Source: Chitinophaga sp. YR573
GTDB lineage: Bacteria > Bacteroidota > Bacteroidia > Chitinophagales > Chitinophagaceae
Assembly (NCBI RefSeq): GCF_900110995.1
Contig: NZ_FOJF01000001.1
Location: 575,199 to 639,198, forward strand
Length of the DNA stretch: 64,000 nt
Direction: 5' to 3'
Shown here: one piece after another, positions 36,801 through 44,972 of the stretch
Position numbering within the stretch: position 1 is the stretch's first letter
Layout of the letters: the number at the start of each line of letters is the position of its first letter
Notes under the pieces: model-generated
Seen by the model: the letters and a program-made list of their open reading frames with translations, nothing else
Told to the model about the DNA's origin: nothing
Databases searched by the model: none
Translations under genes and position numbers: made by a program

Positions 36801-37190
36801 ATCCTTTCCGGCATATAATGCCTGCCAGAAGTTAAGAAGAGAGATCAGGTTATTCTCTACTCTTGTAGCTCTTAATGTCTGTGGCCGGTTATCTGCCACC
36901 AGCTTTTTAAGATCATATACTGCCGGCATGATCTTGGAATTCGACTGAAAATAAGGCTCCAGTAATTTTGGATGATGGGTACTCCTGTATGCAAGACCCG
37001 CAGATTCAATGTCATATACGTTACGGCTGATCCGTTGCGTGAGTGTAATGACCTCATAGGAATGCTCTACCAGTTTCGCCTGAGTTCTCTGATTATTGAA
37101 AGCGACAAATGAAATGATACTTCCGGCAAGTACCAGAAAAAGTGCCACTCCAAAACCTATGTATAAACGTTTTTTTAAAAGAATTCCCAT
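33810..37190 (-). CDS. Hybrid sensor histidine kinase: CHASE3-GAF-HisKA-HATPase-REC-REC-REC
   Basis: A 1126-residue membrane kinase. One helix at 8-30, a CHASE3-like extracytoplasmic helical domain (about 35-180), a second helix (about 185-205), a GAF domain (about 245-385), a long coiled coil (about 395-475), HisKA with FLANMSHELRTPLNS (histidine near 486), then HATPase (LLSNAFKFTP, DTGTGIASD, GTGLGLSISK). Three receivers follow: the first with D in ILLDMNLPLIDG, a degenerate second, and the third with IVLMDIMMPEMDGYE and IAKPID. The ATG at 37190 (MGILLKKRL) is preferred over one ten residues earlier. It heads the CheR-CheB-kinase operon and is divergent from the GT2 operon. Confidence 0.9.
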   Translation of the reverse strand: MGILLKKRLYIGFGVALFLVLAGSIISFVAFNNQRTQAKLVEHSYEVITLTQRISRNVYDIESAGLAYRSTHHPKLLEPYFQSNSKIMPAVYDLKKLVADNRPQTLRATRVENNLISLLNFWQALYAGKDTSYLFNHALDITLTERKFLDSVHISLTTVIAEERTLLVNRNQNNDTYVEHAVTAIVANTVLILLIAITLMIVSFQEARNRVKAQKELADKFDEVVNLNDTANRNNWLLTGASRVNESLQGEHDINLLAARCLHALVGYLEIPAAAFYNFDKGTNLLRLSAGVALPNSVKQQYALREGITGQAATKKELSIIKNVPTTYWHIETATGNTLPGTIICIPLWLENELTGVIELAVFGEAPAGMVELLGNTSTAIAVALTAAAARTRIMDLLERVQEQKETLETQQEELRQSNEELTRQSEILQASEEELRVQEEEMRQVNDEMKVQNTALELTREQLSMKAEELEQSSKYKSEFLANMSHELRTPLNSVLILAKLLEENKDYNLTNKQIEYAGVIHKSGSDLLKLINDILDLSKIEAGKVEMNIEEVPVKSIVMDLEQLFHVVAEEKRIQFITSIAKGVPETIPTDRQRLEQVIRNLLSNAFKFTPREGTIKLHWEVKADGLHISVSDTGTGIASDKKQLIFEAFRQADGSTNRKYGGTGLGLSISKELMKRLGGEIRLESSEGEGSTFTIVMHTGIPLTPSRETITEPIIPEQFSDTDQKVEDDRDQFSKQDKLILIIEDDINFAAILRDFAREKGYKTIVALNGNDGLFFARKYLPAAILLDMNLPLIDGMSILKILKNNDELKQILVHVISAGGISLQVRDKIQGYTQKPLQMADLESVFSGISQQLQAMFKKVLVVSDGVLLHHPSLQSLSDERQMQTQYHRVTTIEEAETELKEKNYDGIILDVSTDMRAGIVRLGRLRHLVDKSKPIIVYLDHDISEADELLLKRDAAAIVRNSTFSTDRLMDELELFLYKLKETNTSFKSENYSLTEKKLDGRKVLLADDDMRNVFSLSALLAEHGMDVVTAADGKEALARLDENPDVSIVLMDIMMPEMDGYEAMRQIRMNSRFRELPVIALTAKAMAGDREKCIAAGASDYIAKPIDSSKLLSLMRVWMV

Positions 37191-37220
37191 ATACGAACAG
37201 TTGACAATAAGCAGTAACAA

Positions 37221-37569
37221 ATATAAGGTTTAAAATTGCTCGACTATCTGTTGTGTATCAACACTTAACGAAATCCTATCCGATTTATATGAACGTATAT
37301 AAATACACGTAATATGGCTTTATATGGATTGTGAATGGTAACTTAGATGTAACAACAACTGTTATTAAACATAAGAGATGCATTGCTTGTAATAAATGAT
37401 TTATAAAGATTTGTAATGTGATAATTTTCTGTATTTTTTCATTTTCAGTAAATCCCAATTGACTGATTTATAGTAAGTATATAGTTGAACCATTAGGACA
37501 ATGAAAAATATAACTGCCTCACATGAGCACAATAATATTAAACCATATACCACCAATTAAAGCCAATTT
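37221..37569. other. Divergent promoter region between the sensory and GT2 operons
   Basis: About 350 AT-rich bases with no credible coding frame. Both the large hybrid kinase operon (leftward) and the receiver-HEAT-GT2 operon (rightward) must be started from here. I see no strong inverted repeat and no clear TAnnTTTG box that I could place with confidence. Confidence 0.5.
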
Positions 37570-37950
37570 ATGAGTAAAATTCTGCTAGTAGAAGATGATG
37601 AAGTGATGCCAAAAATTGTGGAAAGAATCTTGCATAAAGAAGACTATCAGATTGAACATGTGACCAATGGGAAGGAAGCCTTCCAACGCCTGGAAGACAC
37701 CAACTACAATTACGACCTGATTATTACTGATATTATGATGCCATATGCCAATGGCTTTGAAATACTGAGCAAAGTAAAAAACAGGAAAGAGGGTAAACCA
37801 ATTCCGGTAATTATTGTTTCTAATGCAGGGAACGAGGCTATGATCCTTGAAGGATTTAAACTGGGAGCCGATGACTTCCTGAAAAAACCTGTTATTCCGG
37901 GAGAACTGCTCATCAGAGTAAAGAGATTACTGATGCAATATAACAAGTAA
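37570..37950 (+). CDS. Stand-alone response regulator receiver
   Basis: A 126-residue single receiver domain: LLVEDDE at the acidic pocket, phospho-acceptor D in LIITDIMMPYANGFE, IIVSNAGN at the switch strand and FLKKPVIPGELLIRV around the conserved lysine. There is no output domain, so it must act by protein contact or as a phosphate shuttle. It is the first gene of the operon for a HEAT membrane protein, two GT2 synthases and a TPR/beta-barrel protein. That position, facing a sensory operon, suggests post-translational control of polysaccharide synthesis. Confidence 0.92.
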   Translation: MSKILLVEDDEVMPKIVERILHKEDYQIEHVTNGKEAFQRLEDTNYNYDLIITDIMMPYANGFEILSKVKNRKEGKPIPVIIVSNAGNEAMILEGFKLGADDFLKKPVIPGELLIRVKRLLMQYNK

Positions 37951-37999
37951 TGGAATACACGGTTTCCTGCTTATTGACGACTAATTGACCAATCCTATT

Positions 38000-39127
38000 A
38001 TGGAATTTAGCTTTTATGAATTCAGGTATGCTCCACTAAGCATACAGATAGCTTTCATATTTATTGTTGTTGCTATAACCTGCACCATCCTTGCCTACCT
38101 GTCTATACTCCGGGGAAGATACAAGGCTTACCGGCGCGAAAAGAAACTGGCCAGTCTGCACCCGGTAATCGATAATCTGCTGATGGAACACATTCTGCTG
38201 AATGACGAATTGTTCAGTGATACACCTGCCGAACAGGTACAGCTGCCAATAGAAGTGTTCCGTCTTCCTGTTTTTGAACACCGCTGGGCCCGTGAAGCAC
38301 TGATCGACCGCCTGATCCATTACCGCAATAACGTACGTGGTTCCATGGGTGAGCAACTGCGTAATTTATATATTCAGCTGAACCTGGATAAAGATTCCCT
38401 GAAGAAAATGAAGTCCCATAAATGGGATAAAAAAGTACAGGCACTGGCTGAACTCACCAATATGAATATGTCTATAGCAGACGTAACCATTCTGCCACTG
38501 ACCAACAGCAATAACCGTGAATTACGGGCTGCTGCCAGGCATGCGTATATCAAACTGAGTAAAAATGAACCCTTCAAATTCTTTGATGTCGTAACAGAAC
38601 CACTGTTGCTGTGGGATCAGGTTGAACTGTTTAAAATCATTTCTACTACTGAGCATATCGCTATTCCCAACTTTGCACAGTGGATTACCTACTCTTCCAA
38701 TAAAACGATCGTATCCTTTTGCCTGAAGCTGGTAGTACATTATAATCAGCTGAGCGCAGTACATGCAGTTGTAAAACTGCTGGACACAAAAGATCATTAC
38801 CTGCGTGCTGATGCCATCAACTGCCTTGGCAAACTGAAAATAGAAGAGGTACAGGAGAAGCTGATCCATATGTATAACAGTCAGCCATTAAACTGCCGCC
38901 TGGAAATACTCAAGGCATTAGGCCGGATCAGCAGTGGTAAACATGTGGATTTCCTGAGACAGGAATTCCTGCACTCCACCGATTTTGAAGTACGCAAACA
39001 TGCAGCTAAATCTCTGATCAGAAATGCCTGGGCTGCCAAGGGGCTGATACAGGAGTTGATAGATACAGCTACCCTGGAAAATAAACTGATCCTGAAACAC
39101 TGCATGAATCCATTAATAAAATTTTAG
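38000..39127 (+). CDS. Membrane-anchored HEAT-repeat protein
   Basis: A 375-residue protein with one N-terminal membrane helix (PLSIQIAFIFIVVAITCTILAYLSIL, about 12-36), a basic juxtamembrane stretch (RGRYKAYRREKK), and a cytoplasmic helical-repeat domain. HEAT-like units include NRELRAAARHAYIKL, DHYLRADAINCLGKLKIEEVQEKLI and DFEVRKHAAKSLIRNAW. No enzyme motif. It probably scaffolds the receiver and the GT2 synthases at the inner membrane. The ATG at 38000 is preferred over a TTG at 37985. The stop lies 7 bases before the first GT2 gene. Confidence 0.82.
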   Translation: MEFSFYEFRYAPLSIQIAFIFIVVAITCTILAYLSILRGRYKAYRREKKLASLHPVIDNLLMEHILLNDELFSDTPAEQVQLPIEVFRLPVFEHRWAREALIDRLIHYRNNVRGSMGEQLRNLYIQLNLDKDSLKKMKSHKWDKKVQALAELTNMNMSIADVTILPLTNSNNRELRAAARHAYIKLSKNEPFKFFDVVTEPLLLWDQVELFKIISTTEHIAIPNFAQWITYSSNKTIVSFCLKLVVHYNQLSAVHAVVKLLDTKDHYLRADAINCLGKLKIEEVQEKLIHMYNSQPLNCRLEILKALGRISSGKHVDFLRQEFLHSTDFEVRKHAAKSLIRNAWAAKGLIQELIDTATLENKLILKHCMNPLIKF

Positions 39128-39134
39128 TCGGGAG

Positions 39135-40577
39135 ATGGAAAGTACTAGTATCTGGGATACCCTTGCAAGGATTTATGAAAACACGGTTTTCGTGTATGGA
39201 TCAGTGTTGCTTGTTACTTATGCTTTGCTGGCAGTGTTCTCCATGATCTCTGTAAGAGCTTATGCCAAAAAAGATAACTTTAAGCAGGATGTAACACTGC
39301 TCGGCTCTCCCCTTGCACCAGGCATTACAGTACTGGCTCCTGCGTTCAATGAAGGAATGACCATCATCTCCAATGTACGTTCATTGCTAACGCTGAATTA
39401 CCCAAAATTTGAAATCATCATTGTAAATGATGGCAGCACGGATAACAGCCTGGAACAGATGATCAATGAATTTGAGCTGATAAAGGTAGACTTTGCCTAT
39501 AATGCCAAGATACAGACACAACCTGTAAGAGGGATCTATAAATCTACCAACCAGGCCTATGCTAAATTGATGATCATTGATAAAGTGAATGGGAAGAGTA
39601 AGGCTGATGCATCTAATGCAGCTATCAATGCTGCCGCATACAATTACTTTGTATGTACGGACGTGGATTGTATTCTTGATAAAAACACACTGCTGGAACT
39701 GATAAAACCAGTTATGCAGGAAGAGAATAAAAGAGTAATTGCTACAGGCGCTACACTACGTATTGCCAATTCCTGTGAATTTGATGAAGGTGTAATGACG
39801 CGTATGCGCCCACCAAAAGAATTGCTGGCCCGGTTCCAGGAAGTAGAATACATCAGGGCATTTGTGTTGGGAAAGATGGGCTGGAGCCTGCTGAACTGTG
39901 TCCCTAATGTATCCGGCGGATTAGGCCTATTTGATAAAGAAGTGGCCATCCGCAGCGGTGGATATGATCATAGCTCCTTTGGTGAAGATATGGAACTGAT
40001 GACGAGAATGTGCCGTTATTCCTATGATAACAAGATCAATTACGCCATCCGTTATATTCCTAAAACATTATGCTGGACAGAAGCACCTGTAACTGTTAAA
40101 GTATTTAACCGTCAGCGTACCCGCTGGTCCAGAGGTCTGGCTCAGCTGATGACCGCTCACTTCAACATGTTCATGAACCCGCGCTACGGAAGAATGGGGC
40201 TGATCATCTTTCCTTATAATTTCTTCTTTGAATTACTGGCGCCGGTTATAGAGTTCACTGGTATCATCTACTATATTGTAATGACCTGCCTGGGACTTAT
40301 TAACTGGCCTACTGCTATCATACTGTTACTCTTTGTATATACCTATTCCGTGATGATCACCACACTAGCCATATTGTGGGATCAGCTGACGTTCAGGTAT
40401 TACAAAACAGGACGGGAAGTGGCTTATCTCTGCATGACTCCTTTCATGGAGTTTTTCTTATATCATCCTTTGATAGTCATATTTGCACTGAGAGGATATT
40501 TTTACTTCCTCACAGGTAAGAAAAGTACCTGGGGGAATATGCAGCGACGCGGATTCAAGACTGCTGCAGCAAAATAG
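39135..40577 (+). CDS. Processive glycosyltransferase family 2 (PgaC/cellulose-synthase-like), first copy
   Basis: A 480-residue inner-membrane GT2. One N-terminal helix (VFVYGSVLLVTYALLAVFSM, about 14-33) precedes the catalytic domain: VLAPAFNEG, IIIVNDGSTDNS, the metal-binding DVD in YFVCTDVDC, FGEDMELMTRM with the catalytic ED, and NRQRTRWSRG giving the QxxRW motif of processive synthases. Three to four C-terminal helices follow. These are the signatures of enzymes that polymerise and extrude a homopolymer such as poly-GlcNAc, cellulose or hyaluronan; the sugar is unknown. A close paralog follows 25 bases later. Confidence 0.9.
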   Translation: MESTSIWDTLARIYENTVFVYGSVLLVTYALLAVFSMISVRAYAKKDNFKQDVTLLGSPLAPGITVLAPAFNEGMTIISNVRSLLTLNYPKFEIIIVNDGSTDNSLEQMINEFELIKVDFAYNAKIQTQPVRGIYKSTNQAYAKLMIIDKVNGKSKADASNAAINAAAYNYFVCTDVDCILDKNTLLELIKPVMQEENKRVIATGATLRIANSCEFDEGVMTRMRPPKELLARFQEVEYIRAFVLGKMGWSLLNCVPNVSGGLGLFDKEVAIRSGGYDHSSFGEDMELMTRMCRYSYDNKINYAIRYIPKTLCWTEAPVTVKVFNRQRTRWSRGLAQLMTAHFNMFMNPRYGRMGLIIFPYNFFFELLAPVIEFTGIIYYIVMTCLGLINWPTAIILLLFVYTYSVMITTLAILWDQLTFRYYKTGREVAYLCMTPFMEFFLYHPLIVIFALRGYFYFLTGKKSTWGNMQRRGFKTAAAK

Positions 40578-40602
40578 AATAACAATATAAAGAACTGAGA
40601 TA

Positions 40603-42099
40603 TTGGAACTGTTTAAGAATTTTTATGAAGGCTTCGTATTCGTGTATGGCTGTACCATGCTGTTCATGTATGCGTTGCTGGCAGTACTGTCTCTGCGTGG
40701 GATTATTAAATTCCAGCGGAAGAACAGTTATGTGGACTATAACAAACTGTTACAGTCTCCGCTGGCACCAGGTATATCCATCATTGCCCCGGCATTCAAT
40801 GAGGCTGTAACCATCATCTCCAATGTACGCTCACTGCTAACGTTAAACTACCCACGTTTTGAAGTGATCATTGTGAATGATGGGAGTACAGATGAAACGT
40901 TACAGAAGTTGATAGATGAGTTTGAACTGGTACAGGTGGATTTTGCCTATAACGAACGTATTAAATCTCAGCCGGTAAAAAGATTGTTCAAATCTACCAA
41001 CAGTGCATACGACAAACTGGTAGTGATAGATAAAATAAATGGGAAGAGTAAGGCGGATGCATCTAACGCAGGGATTAATGCCGCAGCCCATGATTACTTC
41101 CTGTGTACGGACGTGGACTGTATCATTGAGAAAGATACATTGTTACGCATGATCAAGCCCTTCATGGATGAAGAGCATAAAAAGATCAAAGAAATAGGCG
41201 AACCCTGCCCGGAATGCGGTTACGTGCATATGGTAGAAGACAGTATACGTGTTATTGCCACAGGAGCTACCCTGCGTATTGCCAACTCCTGCGAAATTGA
41301 TGAAGGCGTGATTACGCGTGTACGCCCTCCTGAAAAGTGGCTGCCACGTTTCCAGGAGATGGAATACCTGCGTGCATATGTATTGGGAAAAGTAGGCTGG
41401 AGCGTGATCAACTGCGTACCGAATGTGTCCGGTGGGTTAGGGTTGTTTGATAAGGAGATTGCGATTAAAGCCGGTGGGTACGATAGTAAATCCTTTGCAG
41501 AAGACATGGATATGGTGACACGCATGTGCACCTATATGATCGATAACAAACTGAAGTACGCCATCCGGTATATTCCTACTACACAGTGCTGGACAGAAGG
41601 GCCACCCAATATGAAGGTCTTCAGCCGTCAGCGTACCCGCTGGGGCCGCGGACTGGCCGAGATCATTACTATACACAGAAAAGTAATCTTCAATCCTCAT
41701 TACAGAAAGTTAGGGCTGATTGTATTACCTTATAACCTGTTCTTTGAGTTCCTGGCCCCTATCATTGAATTTACAGGTATTCTCTATTATATCTATCTCA
41801 TTATTACAGGTAATATCAACTGGCATTATGCGCTCATCTTATTGCTGTTCGTGTATCTGTATTCTATCATGATTACCACACTGGCAGTACTGTGGGACCA
41901 GAAGACCTATCAGTATTATAAAACCTGGAAGGAGGTGATAGGATTAGCATTAATGGCCTTTATAGAACCTTTTGTATATCATCCTCTCATTGTGTTCTTT
42001 GCCCTTCGTGGTTATTATTTCTTTATGATCGGTAAAAAACATAGCTGGGGAAATATGCAGCGCCAGGGATTTGGTAAAAAGAAACCTGCAAACATTTAA
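40603..42099 (+). CDS. Processive glycosyltransferase family 2, second copy with CPECG insert
   Basis: A 498-residue paralog of the preceding GT2 with the same order: membrane helix (VFVYGCTMLFMYALLAVLSL), VNDGSTDE, DVDC, FAEDMDMVTRM, SRQRTRWGRG (QxxRW) and C-terminal helices. The main difference is an extra segment near residues 190-212 containing GEPCPECGYVH, a CxxC pair that could be half of a zinc site or a disulfide, located between the DxD region and RVIATGATLRI. The start is a TTG at 40603, which aligns with the start of the paralog. Two synthases in tandem suggest a heteropolymer or a catalytic heterodimer. Confidence 0.88.
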   Translation: MELFKNFYEGFVFVYGCTMLFMYALLAVLSLRGIIKFQRKNSYVDYNKLLQSPLAPGISIIAPAFNEAVTIISNVRSLLTLNYPRFEVIIVNDGSTDETLQKLIDEFELVQVDFAYNERIKSQPVKRLFKSTNSAYDKLVVIDKINGKSKADASNAGINAAAHDYFLCTDVDCIIEKDTLLRMIKPFMDEEHKKIKEIGEPCPECGYVHMVEDSIRVIATGATLRIANSCEIDEGVITRVRPPEKWLPRFQEMEYLRAYVLGKVGWSVINCVPNVSGGLGLFDKEIAIKAGGYDSKSFAEDMDMVTRMCTYMIDNKLKYAIRYIPTTQCWTEGPPNMKVFSRQRTRWGRGLAEIITIHRKVIFNPHYRKLGLIVLPYNLFFEFLAPIIEFTGILYYIYLIITGNINWHYALILLLFVYLYSIMITTLAVLWDQKTYQYYKTWKEVIGLALMAFIEPFVYHPLIVFFALRGYYFFMIGKKHSWGNMQRQGFGKKKPANI

Positions 42100-42105
42100 G
42101 TTAGT

Positions 42106-44970
42106 ATGATGTCCGTTTTTAAATATATGCTTTTCGGTGCAGTGCTTTGTTTGTCGTTACAGACGCAGGCACAGCTATTCAAAAAAGAGAAGGATGCAGA
42201 TGAGCTGTATAATGAAGCTGTACAGGAAACCAAACAGCAGCATTATCAGAAAGCGATACAGTTATCTCAACAGGCACTGGCAAAAAGATCCAATTTTACA
42301 GACCAGGAACTGCTGCTGGGCAGATTGTACCTGTTAACAGGTAATTATGAACTGGCCAGGAAATATGTAAAGAAAGTACTGGAAAAAGATCCTTTATACA
42401 AGGATGCTTACCTGTATGCTATCAATATTGAAATCAGTGATAAGAGATATGAAGAAGCGGAGTGTTATGTAGATGAAGCCCTTTATCATTTTGCGGGCGA
42501 CAGAGACCTGATGCTGAAAAAACTGGCAGTATTGGATGTGGCACAGAATTTCTACCAGGGTGGAGTATATGCAAATGCTTTACTGGAAAAAAATTCAGGT
42601 GACACGACTGTTCAGAAAGCATATACCGGTCACTTCCTGCTGGCAGGACACTACTACCAGGCAAGAGGAAACAGTCTTCTTGCACAGCAGAACTATGAGA
42701 AGGCACTGATGCTGAATCCTGAGAACAGGGAAGCCAAGGATGCAATCACAGGCATGTATATCCGTAGTGGTAGTTATACAAGGGCTATTGAGCAGGTGAA
42801 TGCAGAGCTGGCAGCTAATCCAGGTTCCTATGACCTGATGATGCGTAAACTGGGATTATTGCAGGATACTCATGATTATGCGGAAGCGCTGAACATGTTG
42901 CAGGTGATATTGAAACGTTATCCGAATGACGGGAAAGCGCGTGGCATGGAAACATCGCTGCGCATGGAAGCCGCTGCCTGGTATGCGAACGTAGACCCTT
43001 ACCTGTTATACCAGGGGATATTAGAGAAGAACCCGGGTAACAGGGAAGCATTGGATAAGGTGATAGGTATGAGCATGTCCCGTGGGGCTTATCGTGAGGC
43101 GCTAGCCTGGATTAACAGGGGGCTGAAAACTTCTCCGAATGATCAGCGTTTGTTAGGATTAAAGATGGACGTACTGGAAAGCGACCGTAAGTTTACAGAA
43201 GCAGCCGCGCTGGCGGAAAAGCTGCGCCTTGGTAATTCTTCTGCAGATATGCGCAGTCATTTTACAGCGTTGAAAATAGCCAGTGGGCGTGATTATTTAG
43301 CACAGCAGCAATACGATCTTGCACTGGCAGAATTTGAGAAAGCCTTACAGGCTGATCCTTCTGATACCACTGCCCTGGATATGATGGCGAATACCTATAT
43401 CAGTCAGAAAGATCCTGTACGTGCGTTGCAGGTACTGGATAAAGCAATCGCTTCTAACCCTGATAATGTGCGCTTCTTAATTAAGAAATCCAGTGTGCTG
43501 GCAGATATGGGGCAGTACGATGAGGCGGCGGAGATTGTGGAACAGCTGTTGAGTAAACACCCTTCAGATCAGAAGTTCTCTGCCGACCTTGTCGATTTGC
43601 GTCTGACTGCGGGCCGTATTCTTTTGAAATCAGAGGAGTATGATTTAGCGGCAGGGCAGTTCAGGGAAGTAATAGCGCAATCTCCCAATAACCTCGATGC
43701 GCTTAACTATCTGATTAATCTTGAGATGGCTGTCGGACAGCCAGACAGTGCCCTTCTCTATGCGGACCAGGCATTACAGTACTACCCGGATAATAAAGAT
43801 CTGCTGCTGAAAAAAGCCAGTGTGCTGACGGAGATGAAACGGTATGATGAAGCAAATGTGATTACTTATCAGATGATGCAGCGTTATCCTTTTACGATCA
43901 AATACAGGACCGCTTATACAGAGGGACTGCTGGCATCGGGTAATGCTGCTATGAAGAATAATTCCCTGGACAGCGCACTGACAACTTTTAAACAGATACT
44001 GGCTATCAACAGGAAAGACTCTATGGCTTTGCTGTATACCATCAATACCCTGAATACCAAAAAAGAGTATGATAGCGCTTTATTATATTCCAACCAGGGG
44101 TTACGGTATTATCCAACCGATGAAATCTTCTTGCAGAAACGCGCTACAACGCTTGAATTTCTGAAGATGTATGGCCCGGCGGCAGTTACTGCGGACTCTG
44201 TTGTACTGGTCCATAATACGCCTGCAAATGCAGATTATGCGGATTACCTGCATAGTAAGATCATGAAAGACCAGTTTGGAATGTATTACCTGCATTCCAG
44301 TTATGATTATACAGAAGGCAAGTACAATATTGCGACGCTGGAATACCGTCACTTTATAAAGCGGGGTTCTTATGCTGCGAGGTTGAATTATGCGGGTCGT
44401 GCCCAGGGAACGGGATTACAGGGGGAAGCGGAATTGTATTATATCCACAATCCTAAGTTATACTCTTATGCACTGGCTACTTATTCCAATGAAGTGGCTT
44501 TTGCTAAAATGCGTCTTGCATACTCTATCTTCAAAACTTTCAAACATAATATTGAGGGTGAGTTAGGTATACGTTATCTGAATGCAGACAGTTCCACCAG
44601 TGTTTCCGGTGTGGCATCCATTGCTAAAACATGGAAAGACTTCTGGGTGAATTTCAGGGCTTATTATATCAGTCAGTCTCCAAAGTCTTATACTTCCTTT
44701 AATCTCACTACCCGCTATTATATGAACCGTCAGCAGGATTACCTGTCCTTTACAGCAGGACTGGGTACTTCTCCGGACGACAGAAGCAGGTTGATCCAGT
44801 TCCCGCAACTGGCAGGGTTATTGACCCGCAGTGTAGGTGCAGGTTATCAGAAAACGTTTAAATACCGTACTACAGTGGGGCTTTTTGGTACCTGGATCAA
44901 TCAGAAGATCTCTACTTCTACTTACCAGAATCAATATGACATCTACATTATGCTTCAGCGTAAATTTTAA
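42106..44970 (+). CDS. TPR protein with C-terminal YaiO-like outer-membrane beta-barrel
   Basis: A 954-residue exported protein. The signal peptide (MFGAVLCLSLQTQAQ region) is followed by about 18-20 tetratricopeptide repeats through residue 710 (for example ALAEFEKALQADPSDTTALDMMANTYISQKD, repeated with changes). The last 230 residues alternate aromatic and polar beta-strands (YDYTEGKYNIATLEYRHF, SYAARLNYAGRA, TTVGLFGTWIN) and end QYDIYIMLQRKF with a terminal phenylalanine, as in outer-membrane barrels of the YaiO type. The TPR-plus-barrel layout matches PgaA and BcsC, which guide polymer through the periplasm and out. It lies 6 bases after the second GT2 gene. Confidence 0.85.
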   Translation: MMSVFKYMLFGAVLCLSLQTQAQLFKKEKDADELYNEAVQETKQQHYQKAIQLSQQALAKRSNFTDQELLLGRLYLLTGNYELARKYVKKVLEKDPLYKDAYLYAINIEISDKRYEEAECYVDEALYHFAGDRDLMLKKLAVLDVAQNFYQGGVYANALLEKNSGDTTVQKAYTGHFLLAGHYYQARGNSLLAQQNYEKALMLNPENREAKDAITGMYIRSGSYTRAIEQVNAELAANPGSYDLMMRKLGLLQDTHDYAEALNMLQVILKRYPNDGKARGMETSLRMEAAAWYANVDPYLLYQGILEKNPGNREALDKVIGMSMSRGAYREALAWINRGLKTSPNDQRLLGLKMDVLESDRKFTEAAALAEKLRLGNSSADMRSHFTALKIASGRDYLAQQQYDLALAEFEKALQADPSDTTALDMMANTYISQKDPVRALQVLDKAIASNPDNVRFLIKKSSVLADMGQYDEAAEIVEQLLSKHPSDQKFSADLVDLRLTAGRILLKSEEYDLAAGQFREVIAQSPNNLDALNYLINLEMAVGQPDSALLYADQALQYYPDNKDLLLKKASVLTEMKRYDEANVITYQMMQRYPFTIKYRTAYTEGLLASGNAAMKNNSLDSALTTFKQILAINRKDSMALLYTINTLNTKKEYDSALLYSNQGLRYYPTDEIFLQKRATTLEFLKMYGPAAVTADSVVLVHNTPANADYADYLHSKIMKDQFGMYYLHSSYDYTEGKYNIATLEYRHFIKRGSYAARLNYAGRAQGTGLQGEAELYYIHNPKLYSYALATYSNEVAFAKMRLAYSIFKTFKHNIEGELGIRYLNADSSTSVSGVASIAKTWKDFWVNFRAYYISQSPKSYTSFNLTTRYYMNRQQDYLSFTAGLGTSPDDRSRLIQFPQLAGLLTRSVGAGYQKTFKYRTTVGLFGTWINQKISTSTYQNQYDIYIMLQRKF

Positions 44971-44972
44971 AT

